This document shows positions 26,147-34,728 of a stretch of 64,000 nt of DNA, piece after piece. Made by a program: the position numbers and the translations under genes. The notes beneath the pieces were generated by a model that was not told the origin of the DNA, ran no database searches, and worked only from the letters and a program-made list of their open reading frames with translations. Position 1 is the stretch's first letter. The number at the start of each line of letters is the position of its first letter. The stretch is from Alphaproteobacteria bacterium (GTDB lineage Bacteria; Pseudomonadota; Alphaproteobacteria; JAJFFI01): assembly GCA_030066595.1 (NCBI GenBank), contig JASJBI010000001.1, positions 1-64,000 on the forward strand, read 5' to 3'.

Positions 26147-26313
26147 CGCATATCCTCCCCGATTTTGCGGCATGATAACGGCCGACGCAGGCGAGGCGAA
26201 GGACGGAAATGTGCGCACCCGATCACCAAGAATTGAGCCGACGTAATTTGCGTTGTCCGCAAGGCGGGGCCCACACTCCGGGCTCGGGATCCTCGTCCCG
26301 CGGAGGTTTCGCC

Positions 26314-27354
26314 ATGATCGACTATGCCCGTTCCCGTCTGCGCGCCCGCGCCATGGGCGCCGGCTGGCCCTGCGTGACGGCGCCGGCCTCGGTCGCCTTG
26401 GTCTTGTTGTTCGCGCTCGCCGCGCTGGCGCCGGCCCTGGCCAATCCGTCGAGCTGGAAACGGGAGTGGCCGAAGACCGACTTCAGCAAGACCTCCGTCG
26501 AGTTCAACGAGATCCTGTCCGGCGGGCCGCCCAAGGACGGCATCCCCTCGATCGACGATCCCAAGTTCCTGCCGGTGGAAAAGATCACCGAGCTGGGCGA
26601 GAAGGAGCCGGTCATCACGGTCGAGATCGAGGGCGATCTCCGGGGCTATCCGTTGCGCATTCTCACCTGGCACGAGATCGTCAACGACACCGTGGGCGGC
26701 GTGCCCGTCGCGGTGACCTACTGTCCGCTCTGCAACTCGGCCCTGGTGTTCGACCGCCGGCTCGACGGCCAGGTGCTGGAGTTCGGTACCACCGGCAAGC
26801 TCCGCAACTCGGACCTGGTGATGTACGACCGCCAGACCGAGAGCTGGTGGCAGCAGTTCATGGGCGAGGCCATCATCGGCGAGCTGACCGGCAAGCGGCT
26901 CAAATTCGTGCCCGTGCGGGTCGAATCCTTCGCCCGCTTCAAGGCGCGTGGCGCGCATGGCCGCGTGCTGGTGCCGACCAGCGCCTGGGGCCGCCGCTAC
27001 GGGCAGAACCCCTATGTCGGCTATGACGGGCGTTCGGCGCCCTATCCGTTCTTCCGCGGCGACCTGCCGGACAACGTGCCGCCGCTCGAGCGGGTTGTGG
27101 TGGTCGGCAAGGAGGCCTGGGCCTTCAGTCTCTTGCGCGAGAAGGGCCGGGTCGAGCGCGACGATCTGGTGATCACCTGGGAGGCGGGCCAGAACTCCGC
27201 CCTGGACACGCGCATGATCGCCGAAGGCCGGGACGTCGGCAATGTGGTGGTCCAGCGCAAGACCGAGGACGGCATGGTCGACGCGGTGCACGACGTGAGT
27301 TTCGCCTTCGCCTTCCACGCCTTCCATCCGGACGGCACGATTCACGCTGAATAG
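26314..27354 (+). CDS. DUF3179 domain-containing exported protein
   Basis: A 346-residue protein with an N-terminal hydrophobic signal or anchor (about residues 17-45) and a DUF3179 domain. The diagnostic block is VAVTYCPLCNSALVFDRRLDG, followed by FGTTGKLRNSDLVMYDRQTESWW, with the Cys pair intact; PVRVESFARFKARG and VPTSAWGRRYGQNPYVGYDG follow. The function of the family is unknown. The ATG at 26314 has GGAGG upstream; the frame extends further but without family sequence. It is followed by the TPR-PRMT gene after 74 bases. Confidence 0.88.
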   Translation: MIDYARSRLRARAMGAGWPCVTAPASVALVLLFALAALAPALANPSSWKREWPKTDFSKTSVEFNEILSGGPPKDGIPSIDDPKFLPVEKITELGEKEPVITVEIEGDLRGYPLRILTWHEIVNDTVGGVPVAVTYCPLCNSALVFDRRLDGQVLEFGTTGKLRNSDLVMYDRQTESWWQQFMGEAIIGELTGKRLKFVPVRVESFARFKARGAHGRVLVPTSAWGRRYGQNPYVGYDGRSAPYPFFRGDLPDNVPPLERVVVVGKEAWAFSLLREKGRVERDDLVITWEAGQNSALDTRMIAEGRDVGNVVVQRKTEDGMVDAVHDVSFAFAFHAFHPDGTIHAE

Positions 27355-27428
27355 GCCTCCCGCCGGGGCTTGACGCGCCGCCGCACCTCCCCCAGCCTGC
27401 GCCAAGAGGGAGGCGACGAGGGCAGGGC

Positions 27429-28961
27429 ATGGCGCTCGACATCCAGACGGCCTTTGCGACCGCGATCGCGCATCAGAAGGCCGGCCGCATCGGCAAGGCC
27501 GAGGCCGTCTATCGGCGTATTCTGCAGGCCCATCCCGAGCATCCGGACGCTCTGCATCTGCTCGGCCTGCTCAGGCTGCACGAGGGACGGCCCGAGGAAG
27601 CGGTCAGGCTGATCGGGCGGGCCGTGGCGGCGAACGAAGGCGTCGCGCCCTATCACTTCAATCTCGCCTCGGCCCATGCAGCGCTCGAGGACTTCGCCGC
27701 GGCAGCGGTGCACTACGAAAAGGCCCTGGCGCTGCGCCCGGACCACCTGGGCGCCCGCAACAATCTGGCCATCGCGCTGATCGAGCTGGGCCGGATCGAA
27801 GAGGGCGTCGAACACTTCGAGGCGGTGCTCGCGGCCGAGCCCGGCCACGCGGAGGCGCACAACAATCTGGGCAACGCGCTGAGCCAGCTCGGCCGGTATC
27901 ACGAGGCGCTCGCGGGCTATCGGCGGGCACTCGAGCTGGAGCCGGACTTCGCCGACGCCCTCAACAATCTCGGCAAGCTCTACCTGGACCGCGGCAACAA
28001 CGACGAGGCCGCGCGGCAGTTCGAGAAATGCCTGACCCTCGATCCCGAGAACGCGGACGCCCGGCGGCGGTTGCGCGAAGCGCGCTCGCGGCTGGTGCCG
28101 CTCTGGCATTTCCCGATGCTGAACGACGAGGCGCGCAACGACGCCTACCGGCGTGCCATCGAGCGGGCCGTGACGCCGGAGGCGGTGGTGCTGGACATCG
28201 GCGCCGGCAGTGGGCTCTTGGCCATGATCGCGGCCCGCGCCGGAGCGCGGCAGGTGGTCAGCTGCGAGATGGTCGCGCCGATCGCTGAGACCGCGCGGGA
28301 GATCATCGCCCGGAACGGCCTGGCCGACCGCATTGCGCTGATCGCCAAGCGCTCGACCGACCTGCGCCTCGGCGAGGACATGGCGGAGAGGGCGGACGTG
28401 CTGATCCACGAGATCTTCGACGACGGCCTGCTCGGCGAGCTGGTCGTGCCGGTCGTCGAGCTGGCGCGGGCCCACCTGGCCAAGCCGGACGCCGTCGTGC
28501 TGCCGCGCGCCGCCACGGTCTACGCCAGCTTGGTGGAGAGCGCGGAGCTCGCCCACTGCAATCGGGTGACCGAGGCCTGTGGCTTCGACGTCGAACCGTT
28601 CAACAGCTTCGCGGAGTCGATGCCGGTCGGTTTTCGGCTCAAGGACTTCGCCCACCGGCGCCTCTCCGACCCGGTGGAAGTTCTGCGCTTCGATTTCGCC
28701 GGGCCACCGATCCGGGCCGAGCGCCGCAGGGTCGAGATCCCGGCGCGCGCGGCGGGCGCGCTCGATCTGGTGGCGCTGTGGTTCCGGATCGAGCTGGACG
28801 AGGAAATCTCGGTCGATACCGGCCCCGATGCGGAAGGCACCCACTGGAAGCAGGTGCTGCAGATCTTCCCGGCGGCGACGCCGGTGCAGACGGGAGAGGC
28901 TGTGGCGATCACGGTCGCGCATGACCGCCAGCACATCTGGATCGAGCCGCCAAACGCCTAA
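27429..28961 (+). CDS. TPR protein fused to a PRMT9-like protein arginine methyltransferase
   Basis: A 510-residue protein. Residues about 4-210 are six tandem tetratricopeptide repeats (for example AEAHNNLGNALSQLGRYHEA). They lead into WHFPMLNDEARNDAYRRAI, the PRMT pre-core motif, and a SAM-binding motif I VLDIGAGSGLLAMIAARAGA (254-273). The two catalytic 'double-E loop' glutamates are both kept in HEIFDDGLLGE (Glu328 and Glu337), and a THW loop occurs at 471-473 (GTHWKQVLQIF). The C-terminal beta-barrel region of a PRMT is present. The TPR-plus-PRMT order is that of animal PRMT9. A plausible role is methylation of a protein partner bound by the TPRs; the target is unknown. Confidence 0.85.
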   Translation: MALDIQTAFATAIAHQKAGRIGKAEAVYRRILQAHPEHPDALHLLGLLRLHEGRPEEAVRLIGRAVAANEGVAPYHFNLASAHAALEDFAAAAVHYEKALALRPDHLGARNNLAIALIELGRIEEGVEHFEAVLAAEPGHAEAHNNLGNALSQLGRYHEALAGYRRALELEPDFADALNNLGKLYLDRGNNDEAARQFEKCLTLDPENADARRRLREARSRLVPLWHFPMLNDEARNDAYRRAIERAVTPEAVVLDIGAGSGLLAMIAARAGARQVVSCEMVAPIAETAREIIARNGLADRIALIAKRSTDLRLGEDMAERADVLIHEIFDDGLLGELVVPVVELARAHLAKPDAVVLPRAATVYASLVESAELAHCNRVTEACGFDVEPFNSFAESMPVGFRLKDFAHRRLSDPVEVLRFDFAGPPIRAERRRVEIPARAAGALDLVALWFRIELDEEISVDTGPDAEGTHWKQVLQIFPAATPVQTGEAVAITVAHDRQHIWIEPPNA

Positions 28962-29051
28962 TCTGCATGTCAGCGGGCCCCAAGGCGCGGTGCGCCGTTG
29001 ACCCCCAACCGGCCTGCGCCTAATTTGCGCGAGGCGATTGGGAGGCCGCGC

Positions 29052-31124
29052 ATGCCGTTGGACGCCAACATCGAGATCGTCCATTCCGCCTGTCCGCACG
29101 ACTGTCCCAGCACCTGCGCGCTGGAGGTCGAGCGGCTGGACGCGCACACCATCGGCCGGGTCCATGGCGCCAAGGACAACCCGTACACGGCGGGTGTGAT
29201 CTGCGCCAAGGTGGCGCGCTATGCCGAGCGGGTGCACCATCCGGATCGCCTGCGGACGCCCCTGAAGCGGGTCGGCGAGAAGGGCGGCGGCAAGGACGCC
29301 TTTGCCCCGATCTCCTGGGACGAGGCGCTGGACGAGACCGCGGCGCGCCTCAAGGACGCCGCGGACCGTTACGGCAGCGAGGCCGTCTGGCCGTACTTCT
29401 ATGCCGGCACCATGGGACTGGTGCAGCGCGACGGCATCCAGCGCCTGCGCCACGCCATGCGCTATTCCCGCCAGCACAGCACCATTTGCAGCTCGCTCGC
29501 GGACGCCGGCTGGCTCGCCGGCGTCGGGGTCAAGCGCGGGGTCGACGCCCGCGAGATTCAGGACTCGGATCTCGTCGTGGTCTGGGGCGCCAATCCGGTG
29601 AACACCCAGGTCAACGTCATGACCCACATCGCCCGGGCCCGCAAGGCGCGCGGCGCGAAGCTTGTGGTGGTCGATCCCTACCGCAACGGTACGGCGCAGC
29701 AGGCGGACACGCATCTCGCCTTGCGGCCGGGGACGGACGCGGCGCTGGCCTGCGCCGTGATGCACGTGCTGTTCAAGGAGGGCTATGCCGACCGGGCCTA
29801 TTTGGCGGCGCACGCGGACGTGCCGGACGAGCTGGAAGCCCATGTGGAGAGCCGCACGCCCGAATGGGCGGCCGCGATCACCGGCCTCTCGGTCGACGAG
29901 ATCGTCGCCTTCGCCCGCCTCTACGGCGCCACCGAGCGCAGCTACATCCGGCTCGGCTACGGGTTCTCCCGCTCGCGCAACGGGGCGGCCAGCGTCCATG
30001 CGGTGAGCTGCCTGCCGACCGTGACTGGCGCCTGGCAGCACCGGGGCGGCGGCGCGCTGTACAGCAATGGCGGCCTCTATCCCCTGGACGTGACCCTGAT
30101 CGAGGGCCGCGACGCGCTCGACAAATCGACCCGGACCCTGGACCAGTCGCGGCTCGGCCCGATCCTGACGGGCGACCCGCAGGACATCGGCGACGGTCCG
30201 CCGGTCGCGGCGCTGTTCATCCAGAACACCAATCCGATGATGGTGTGTCCGGATCTAACCCAGGTGCACGCCGGCTTCCGCAGGGAGGATCTGTTCGTCT
30301 GCGTGCACGAGCAGTTCCTCACCGAGACCGCGCAGATGGCGGACATCGTGCTGCCGGCGACCACCTTCTTGGAGCATGACGACCTCTACATCGCCAGCGG
30401 ACATACCTTCCTGCAAGTCACCCGCAAGGTGATCGAGCCCCTGGCCGAGAGCCGGTCAAACCATCAGGTGCTGTGCGGCCTTGCCGAACGGCTGGGCGCA
30501 CGCCACGCCGGTTTCGAGATGACCGAGTGGGAGATCATCGACGCGACGCTCAAGGCCTCGGGTCTGCCCGACGCGGAGACGGTGCATTCGAACAATTGGC
30601 ACGACTGCGCTCTGGACTTCGAGCAAGCCCATTTCCTGACCGGGTTCGGAACCGCAGACGGCAAGTTCCATTTCAAACCCGATTGGGCTGCGGTGGGGAA
30701 GGACGCAGCCCGCATGCCGGCGCTGCCGGATTTCCTCGAAATCATCGATGCTGCCGACGCCGAGCACCCGTTCCGCCTGGTCACGGCGCCGGCGCGCACC
30801 TTCCTGAATTCGAGCTTCACCGAGACCCCCTCGTCGCGCCAACGGGAAGTTCGGCCGACCGCGTTGATTCATCCGGACGACTGCGCCGCGCTGCGAATCA
30901 ACGCGGGCGATCGGGTCCGCATCGGCAACCGGCAGGGCTCGGTGGTGCTGCACGCCGACCCCTTCGACGGGCTGCAGCGGGGGGTCATGGTGGTGGAGAG
31001 TATTTGGCCGAACCACGCCTTCGAGGAAGGCATGGGTATCAATGCTTTAGTGAGCGCGGATCCGGGTCCGCCGAGAGGGGGGGCGGTGTTCCATGACACC
31101 GCGGTCTGGCTGCGTCGCGCATAG
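29052..31124 (+). CDS. Molybdopterin-dependent oxidoreductase (DMSO reductase superfamily)
   Basis: A 690-residue cytoplasmic Mo/W-bis-MGD enzyme. An N-terminal [4Fe-4S] site is formed by CPHDCPSTC and the later VICAK cysteine. The MGD-binding domains follow (VVVWGANPVNTQ, KLVVVDPYRNGTAQQADTHL, LFIQNTNPMMVCPD and QMADIVLPATTFLEHDDLY), and a C-terminal molydopterin domain has ALRINAGDRVRIGNRQGSV. No Tat signal or partner electron-transfer genes are present. STICSSLADAGW may hold the Mo ligand, but this is uncertain. The ATG at 29052 has GGGAGG upstream. The substrate is not predictable. Confidence 0.9.
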   Translation: MPLDANIEIVHSACPHDCPSTCALEVERLDAHTIGRVHGAKDNPYTAGVICAKVARYAERVHHPDRLRTPLKRVGEKGGGKDAFAPISWDEALDETAARLKDAADRYGSEAVWPYFYAGTMGLVQRDGIQRLRHAMRYSRQHSTICSSLADAGWLAGVGVKRGVDAREIQDSDLVVVWGANPVNTQVNVMTHIARARKARGAKLVVVDPYRNGTAQQADTHLALRPGTDAALACAVMHVLFKEGYADRAYLAAHADVPDELEAHVESRTPEWAAAITGLSVDEIVAFARLYGATERSYIRLGYGFSRSRNGAASVHAVSCLPTVTGAWQHRGGGALYSNGGLYPLDVTLIEGRDALDKSTRTLDQSRLGPILTGDPQDIGDGPPVAALFIQNTNPMMVCPDLTQVHAGFRREDLFVCVHEQFLTETAQMADIVLPATTFLEHDDLYIASGHTFLQVTRKVIEPLAESRSNHQVLCGLAERLGARHAGFEMTEWEIIDATLKASGLPDAETVHSNNWHDCALDFEQAHFLTGFGTADGKFHFKPDWAAVGKDAARMPALPDFLEIIDAADAEHPFRLVTAPARTFLNSSFTETPSSRQREVRPTALIHPDDCAALRINAGDRVRIGNRQGSVVLHADPFDGLQRGVMVVESIWPNHAFEEGMGINALVSADPGPPRGGAVFHDTAVWLRRA

Positions 31125-31247
31125 CGCGGCCGGCTGCGTCCTAAACGCGTAAAATTTTACAGCCTGGGCGAATTGCGCAATGATCGCGTCGAGGGGAGTC
31201 CCAGCATCGTTCAGCCGATAGAGGACAAACACACCACGGTCGGGGCC

Positions 31248-32162
31248 ATGGTTGACGCAGGCAGGCGGGCACACGTCATCGTGACCGGCAATGAAAAGGG
31301 CGGTACGGGCAAGTCCACGATCGCCATGCATCTCATTGTCGGCTTTTTGCGCAAGGGGCACACGGTCGGATCGATCGACCTGGACGCGAACCAGGGCACG
31401 GTCACGCGCTATCTGCTCAACCGGGCGGATTTCGCAAAGACGCGCGGTCTCAGGCTGCCCATGCCCGAGCACCACGCGATCAAGCTCAGCACCCTTGGCA
31501 ATCTCGAGGATGCGCAGTCGGACGAACGCAATCGGCTGCAGGAAACCCTGGAATATCTCTCCGCCCGGCACGACTACGTGCTCATGGACAGCCAGGGCAG
31601 CGACACCTATCTGTCCCGCCTGGCGCATTCGCACGCCGATACCGTGATCACGCCGCTCAACGACAGCTTTCTGGATCTCGATCTCTTGGCCGAGGTCCGG
31701 GGCGAGCCGCCCGAAGTCATCGGCCCGAGCCGCTATAGCGAGATGGTCTGGGCCATGAAGAAGATCCGAGCCGAGCGCGATGGCGGTTTGATCGACTGGA
31801 TCGTGCTGCGCAACCGCCTGACCAATCTGGATGCCCGCAACAAGCGGGCGATGGCGGATTCCCTGCATCAGCTTGCCGGGCGTATGGGCTTTCGCATCGT
31901 CGAGGGCTTGGGCGAGCGGGTGATCTACCGCGAGCTGTTCCTGCAAGGGCTGACCGTGCTGGATCTCCGGGATGAGGGGGCCAAGGTGCCCCTGCGCATG
32001 TCCCATCTCGCCGCCCGCCAGGAGGTGCGCATCCTGATCGAGGCGATCGAGGCCGGCATGAAGCGGGACGAGCCGGAAGAGCCCGAGGAGCGCGAAGAGG
32101 CAAAAGAAGAAGAAGTCGGTGCCCGACTATTGGCGCAGGAGGCTGGAAGCGAGCGGGCCTGA
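31248..32162 (+). CDS. mipZ: MipZ-type ParA/MinD ATPase, division-plane regulator
   Basis: A 304-residue P-loop ATPase. The deviant Walker A motif VTGNEKGGTGKSTIAMHL carries the signature first Lys, then GSIDLDANQGTVTRYLLNR resembles the MipZ switch region and LMDSQGSD the Walker B area. Residues near 140-170 (MVWAMKKIRAERD and IDWIVLRNRL) also follow MipZ. In alphaproteobacteria MipZ forms a bipolar gradient with ParB and inhibits FtsZ, so that division occurs at mid-cell. The last 40 residues are a Glu-rich acidic tail. The start is uncertain: the ATG at 31248 begins near the family N-terminus, but an ATG at 31173 is in frame and neither has a strong Shine-Dalgarno. Confidence 0.88.
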   Translation: MVDAGRRAHVIVTGNEKGGTGKSTIAMHLIVGFLRKGHTVGSIDLDANQGTVTRYLLNRADFAKTRGLRLPMPEHHAIKLSTLGNLEDAQSDERNRLQETLEYLSARHDYVLMDSQGSDTYLSRLAHSHADTVITPLNDSFLDLDLLAEVRGEPPEVIGPSRYSEMVWAMKKIRAERDGGLIDWIVLRNRLTNLDARNKRAMADSLHQLAGRMGFRIVEGLGERVIYRELFLQGLTVLDLRDEGAKVPLRMSHLAARQEVRILIEAIEAGMKRDEPEEPEEREEAKEEEVGARLLAQEAGSERA

Positions 32163-32202
32163 CCCCTATCTCTAAGGCATTGCGGTTCAACGCAGTGTCG
32201 AC

Positions 32203-32910
32203 ATGGCTAAGGATCGAGACAAGCTGCCGAGCAAGACGAGCGCATCTGAGGTCGATGCGTTCCTGGACAAGGTCGCCCGGATGCCTGTGGTCAAGGCGCC
32301 GGGCAAGCGCGGCCGGCTGATCTTCGCGATGGACGCGACCGCGTCGCGCGAACCGACCTGGGATCGCGCCTGTCACATCCAGGCGGAGATGTTCACCGAG
32401 ACCGACGCGCTCGGCGGCCTCGACGTCCAACTCGCCTTCTATCGCGGTTTCGGCGATTTCCGCGCCACCGCCTGGGCCGGCAGTTCCAAGGAACTGCTCG
32501 ACGTCATGACCGGCGTGCGCTGCCTGGGCGGCCAGACCCAGATCGCCAAGGTGCTGCGCCACGCCGTGCGCGAGACCAAGCAAAAGAAGGTCGACGCCCT
32601 GGTCTTCGTCGGCGACTGCTGCGAGGAGGACGTCGACCAGCTGTGCCACATCGCCGGTCAGCTCGGCCTCTTGGGCGTGCCCGCATTCATGTTCCACGAA
32701 GGTGCCGAACCGGTGGCGCGCTCGGCCTTCCAGCAGATCGCCCGGCTCACGGGCGGCGCCTGCTGCAGCTTCGATGCCGCCAGCGCCCAGCAGCTGCGCG
32801 ACCTGCTGGCGGCGGTCGCGGTGTTCGCGGCCGGCGGCCGGCCTGCGCTCGAGGACTACTCGGCTCGCAAGGGCGGCGCGGTGCGGCAGATCACCCAACA
32901 AGTCCGTTGA
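32203..32910 (+). CDS. von Willebrand factor A domain-like protein
   Basis: A 235-residue soluble protein that reads as a single VWA/Rossmann domain. The metal-ion adhesion (MIDAS) motif appears as FAMDATASRE (D-x-T-x-S) near residue 46, followed by strands and helices including KVDALVFVGDCCEEDVDQL with the late acidic MIDAS pair, and LLGVPAFMFHEG. The function is unknown. It lies 40 bases after mipZ and 6 bases before a membrane J-domain gene on the same strand, so all three are probably cotranscribed. Confidence 0.8.
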   Translation: MAKDRDKLPSKTSASEVDAFLDKVARMPVVKAPGKRGRLIFAMDATASREPTWDRACHIQAEMFTETDALGGLDVQLAFYRGFGDFRATAWAGSSKELLDVMTGVRCLGGQTQIAKVLRHAVRETKQKKVDALVFVGDCCEEDVDQLCHIAGQLGLLGVPAFMFHEGAEPVARSAFQQIARLTGGACCSFDAASAQQLRDLLAAVAVFAAGGRPALEDYSARKGGAVRQITQQVR

Positions 32911-32916
32911 AGAGAG

Positions 32917-33645
32917 ATGTTTGCCTATTTCGTCCTCGGCATCGCGCTGTTGATCGGCTTCATCCTGCTCTCCAAATGGTTCGTCACGGCCGACACCAAG
33001 AGCGTCGCCAAGGCCATCAAGATCGTGGCGGTGGTCCTGGCCGTCCTGCTGTTGATCTATCTCTTGATCAGTGGCCGCTGGGCGCTCTTGCCGGCCGTCC
33101 TGTTTGGGGCGCTGCCCTGGATCAACCGCCTGCGTGGCCTGGCGCAGGCGTTCGGAGGCTTCGGGCAAGTCGGCGGCCTCGGCCGCGGCCGGCCGTCGCC
33201 GGGCAAGGGATCGGAGCTGGAGACGCGCTTCCTGCGCATGTATCTCGACCACGACAGCGGCGAGATGGACGGCGAGGTCGTGGAAGGCCGGTTCGCGGGC
33301 CGCAACTTGAGCGAGATGGCCTTTGGCGAGCAGCTCGAGTTGCTCAGGGAGTGCTTCACGGAGGATAGCCAGTCGGCCCGCGTGCTGGAGGCCTATCTCG
33401 ACCGTATCCATGGTGCCGACTGGCGCGAGCGGGCGCGCGCGGGAGATGGCGGACCGGGCGCGGGGCCGGGACACATGACCCGGGCGGAGGCCTACGAGAT
33501 CCTCGGCCTCGAGCCCGGCGCCAGCGCGGACGAGATCAAGGCCGCCTACCACCGGCTGATCGGCCGCCTGCATCCGGACCAGGGCGGCTCGACCTACCTG
33601 GCCGCCAAGCTCAACGAGGCCAAGGACGTGCTGCTGGGCGGTTGA
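32917..33645 (+). CDS. Membrane-anchored DnaJ (J-domain) protein
   Basis: A 242-residue protein with two N-terminal hydrophobic helices (about residues 3-20 and 31-52), a GR-rich linker, an acidic middle region, and a C-terminal J domain (about 188-242). The J domain has AYEILGLEPGASADEIKAAYHRLI and the HPD tripeptide in GRLHPDQGGSTYLAAKLNEAK. The arrangement with a transmembrane start and a short J domain at the very end resembles Tim14/Pam18-type and related alphaproteobacterial proteins. It would stimulate a DnaK partner at the membrane. Confidence 0.88.
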   Translation: MFAYFVLGIALLIGFILLSKWFVTADTKSVAKAIKIVAVVLAVLLLIYLLISGRWALLPAVLFGALPWINRLRGLAQAFGGFGQVGGLGRGRPSPGKGSELETRFLRMYLDHDSGEMDGEVVEGRFAGRNLSEMAFGEQLELLRECFTEDSQSARVLEAYLDRIHGADWRERARAGDGGPGAGPGHMTRAEAYEILGLEPGASADEIKAAYHRLIGRLHPDQGGSTYLAAKLNEAKDVLLGG

Positions 33646-33672
33646 GGCCGACTGCGGCCCGCGCGCCTATCC

Positions 33673-34611
33673 TCACGGCTCCCGTCCGCGCCGAAAGGCG
33701 CCGGGACCCACATCGAACGCCGTCTTGAATCGGCGGGTAAACGAGGGCAGGGACGCATAGCCGCATCGCCGCGCGATCTCGTCGGTCGCCAGATCCGTCT
33801 CGCGCAACAAGCGCCGTGCCTTGGAGAGCCGCCAGCTGGTCAGATAGCTGATCGGCGGCACGCCCACGGTCGACGTGAACTTCTCGGCGAATTGGGCGCG
33901 CGACATGCCCGCCGATCTGGCCAGCTCGGCGATCGTCCAGGGCAGGTGCGGTGAGGTGTGGATGGCCAAGAGCGCCTTGGACAAGTGCGCATCGGCCAGC
34001 GCCGAGATGTAGCCCACCTCCGCGCCGACCTGGTCTGTTTTCATCCGCCGGACGGCCTGGATAAAGACGATCTCGAGCAACCGGCTCAGGATGCCGCGCA
34101 TGCCTTGCGCGCCGAGATCCGCCTCCAGGGACAGCAATCTCAGGGTTGCGGTGGCCCAGGGCTCGCCGCCCAGATCGCGCGGCGCCAAAACGATCATGTC
34201 GGGCAGGCTGGCGATGAGCGGGTGATCGATGTCCTCGTCGAAGGCGCAGTACCCGCAGAGCAGCTGGACGCGGCCGTCGCCCTGGCCGTAGCTGAGCACG
34301 CCGGTATCGTCCACCGCGCCGCTGCGGATGATGTCCCCGATCGGCACCGGCTTTCTCTCAGGACTGTCGGCCAGGATCTGCGCGGCGCCGTTCGGGATGA
34401 TGGCCAGATCCCCTTCCGTCAGGCGGCGCCAGTCCTGCATGCCCTGAACTCTCGCCCAGCAGGCGCCATGGCGCACCAGGTGAAAGCGAATGCGGCGCCG
34501 TTCGGTCGGCACCTCGATTGCGAATGCGCCGGTGAGATCGGTTCGGAAGTAGATGCCGCTCATCAGCTTGAGCGTGGAAAACACGTCGCTCAAGATGTCG
34601 CTTTGATCCAT
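33673..34611 (-). CDS. AraC family transcriptional regulator
   Basis: A 312-residue regulator with an N-terminal cupin-like sensing domain (about 1-185; MSGIYFRTDLTGAFAIEVP opens it) and two helix-turn-helices in the C-terminal 100 residues. The domain has PWTIAELARSAGMSRAQFAEKF and the family signature ATDEIARRCGYASLPSFTRRFKTAFDVGPGAFRR. I use the ATG at 34611; the longer frame runs antisense to the neighbouring reductase gene. It is divergent from the reductase and LysE genes, which it probably controls. Confidence 0.9.
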   Translation of the reverse strand: MDQSDILSDVFSTLKLMSGIYFRTDLTGAFAIEVPTERRRIRFHLVRHGACWARVQGMQDWRRLTEGDLAIIPNGAAQILADSPERKPVPIGDIIRSGAVDDTGVLSYGQGDGRVQLLCGYCAFDEDIDHPLIASLPDMIVLAPRDLGGEPWATATLRLLSLEADLGAQGMRGILSRLLEIVFIQAVRRMKTDQVGAEVGYISALADAHLSKALLAIHTSPHLPWTIAELARSAGMSRAQFAEKFTSTVGVPPISYLTSWRLSKARRLLRETDLATDEIARRCGYASLPSFTRRFKTAFDVGPGAFRRGREP

Positions 34612-34728
34612 AATCCTGCAAATTACAGACGATCTGATAAGAAATAGATATTTTCCGAGAATTACAAATGAGTTGGAATCAGTCAAGCTGCCAGGAAGAC
34701 ATCGCGACCCCAATCCGGACCCCGACAT
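34612..34728. promoter_or_regulatory. Divergent AraC/reductase promoter region
   Basis: This 117-base gap is notably AT-rich between 34618 and 34680, with two ATTACA repeats at 34622 and 34661 that could be an AraC-type direct-repeat site. Assignment is weak. Confidence 0.35.

Noticed and set aside
27342-30041. 899-codon minus-strand open frame
   Set aside because: It runs antisense to the TPR-PRMT and molybdopterin oxidoreductase genes, with no motif or ribosome-binding site.
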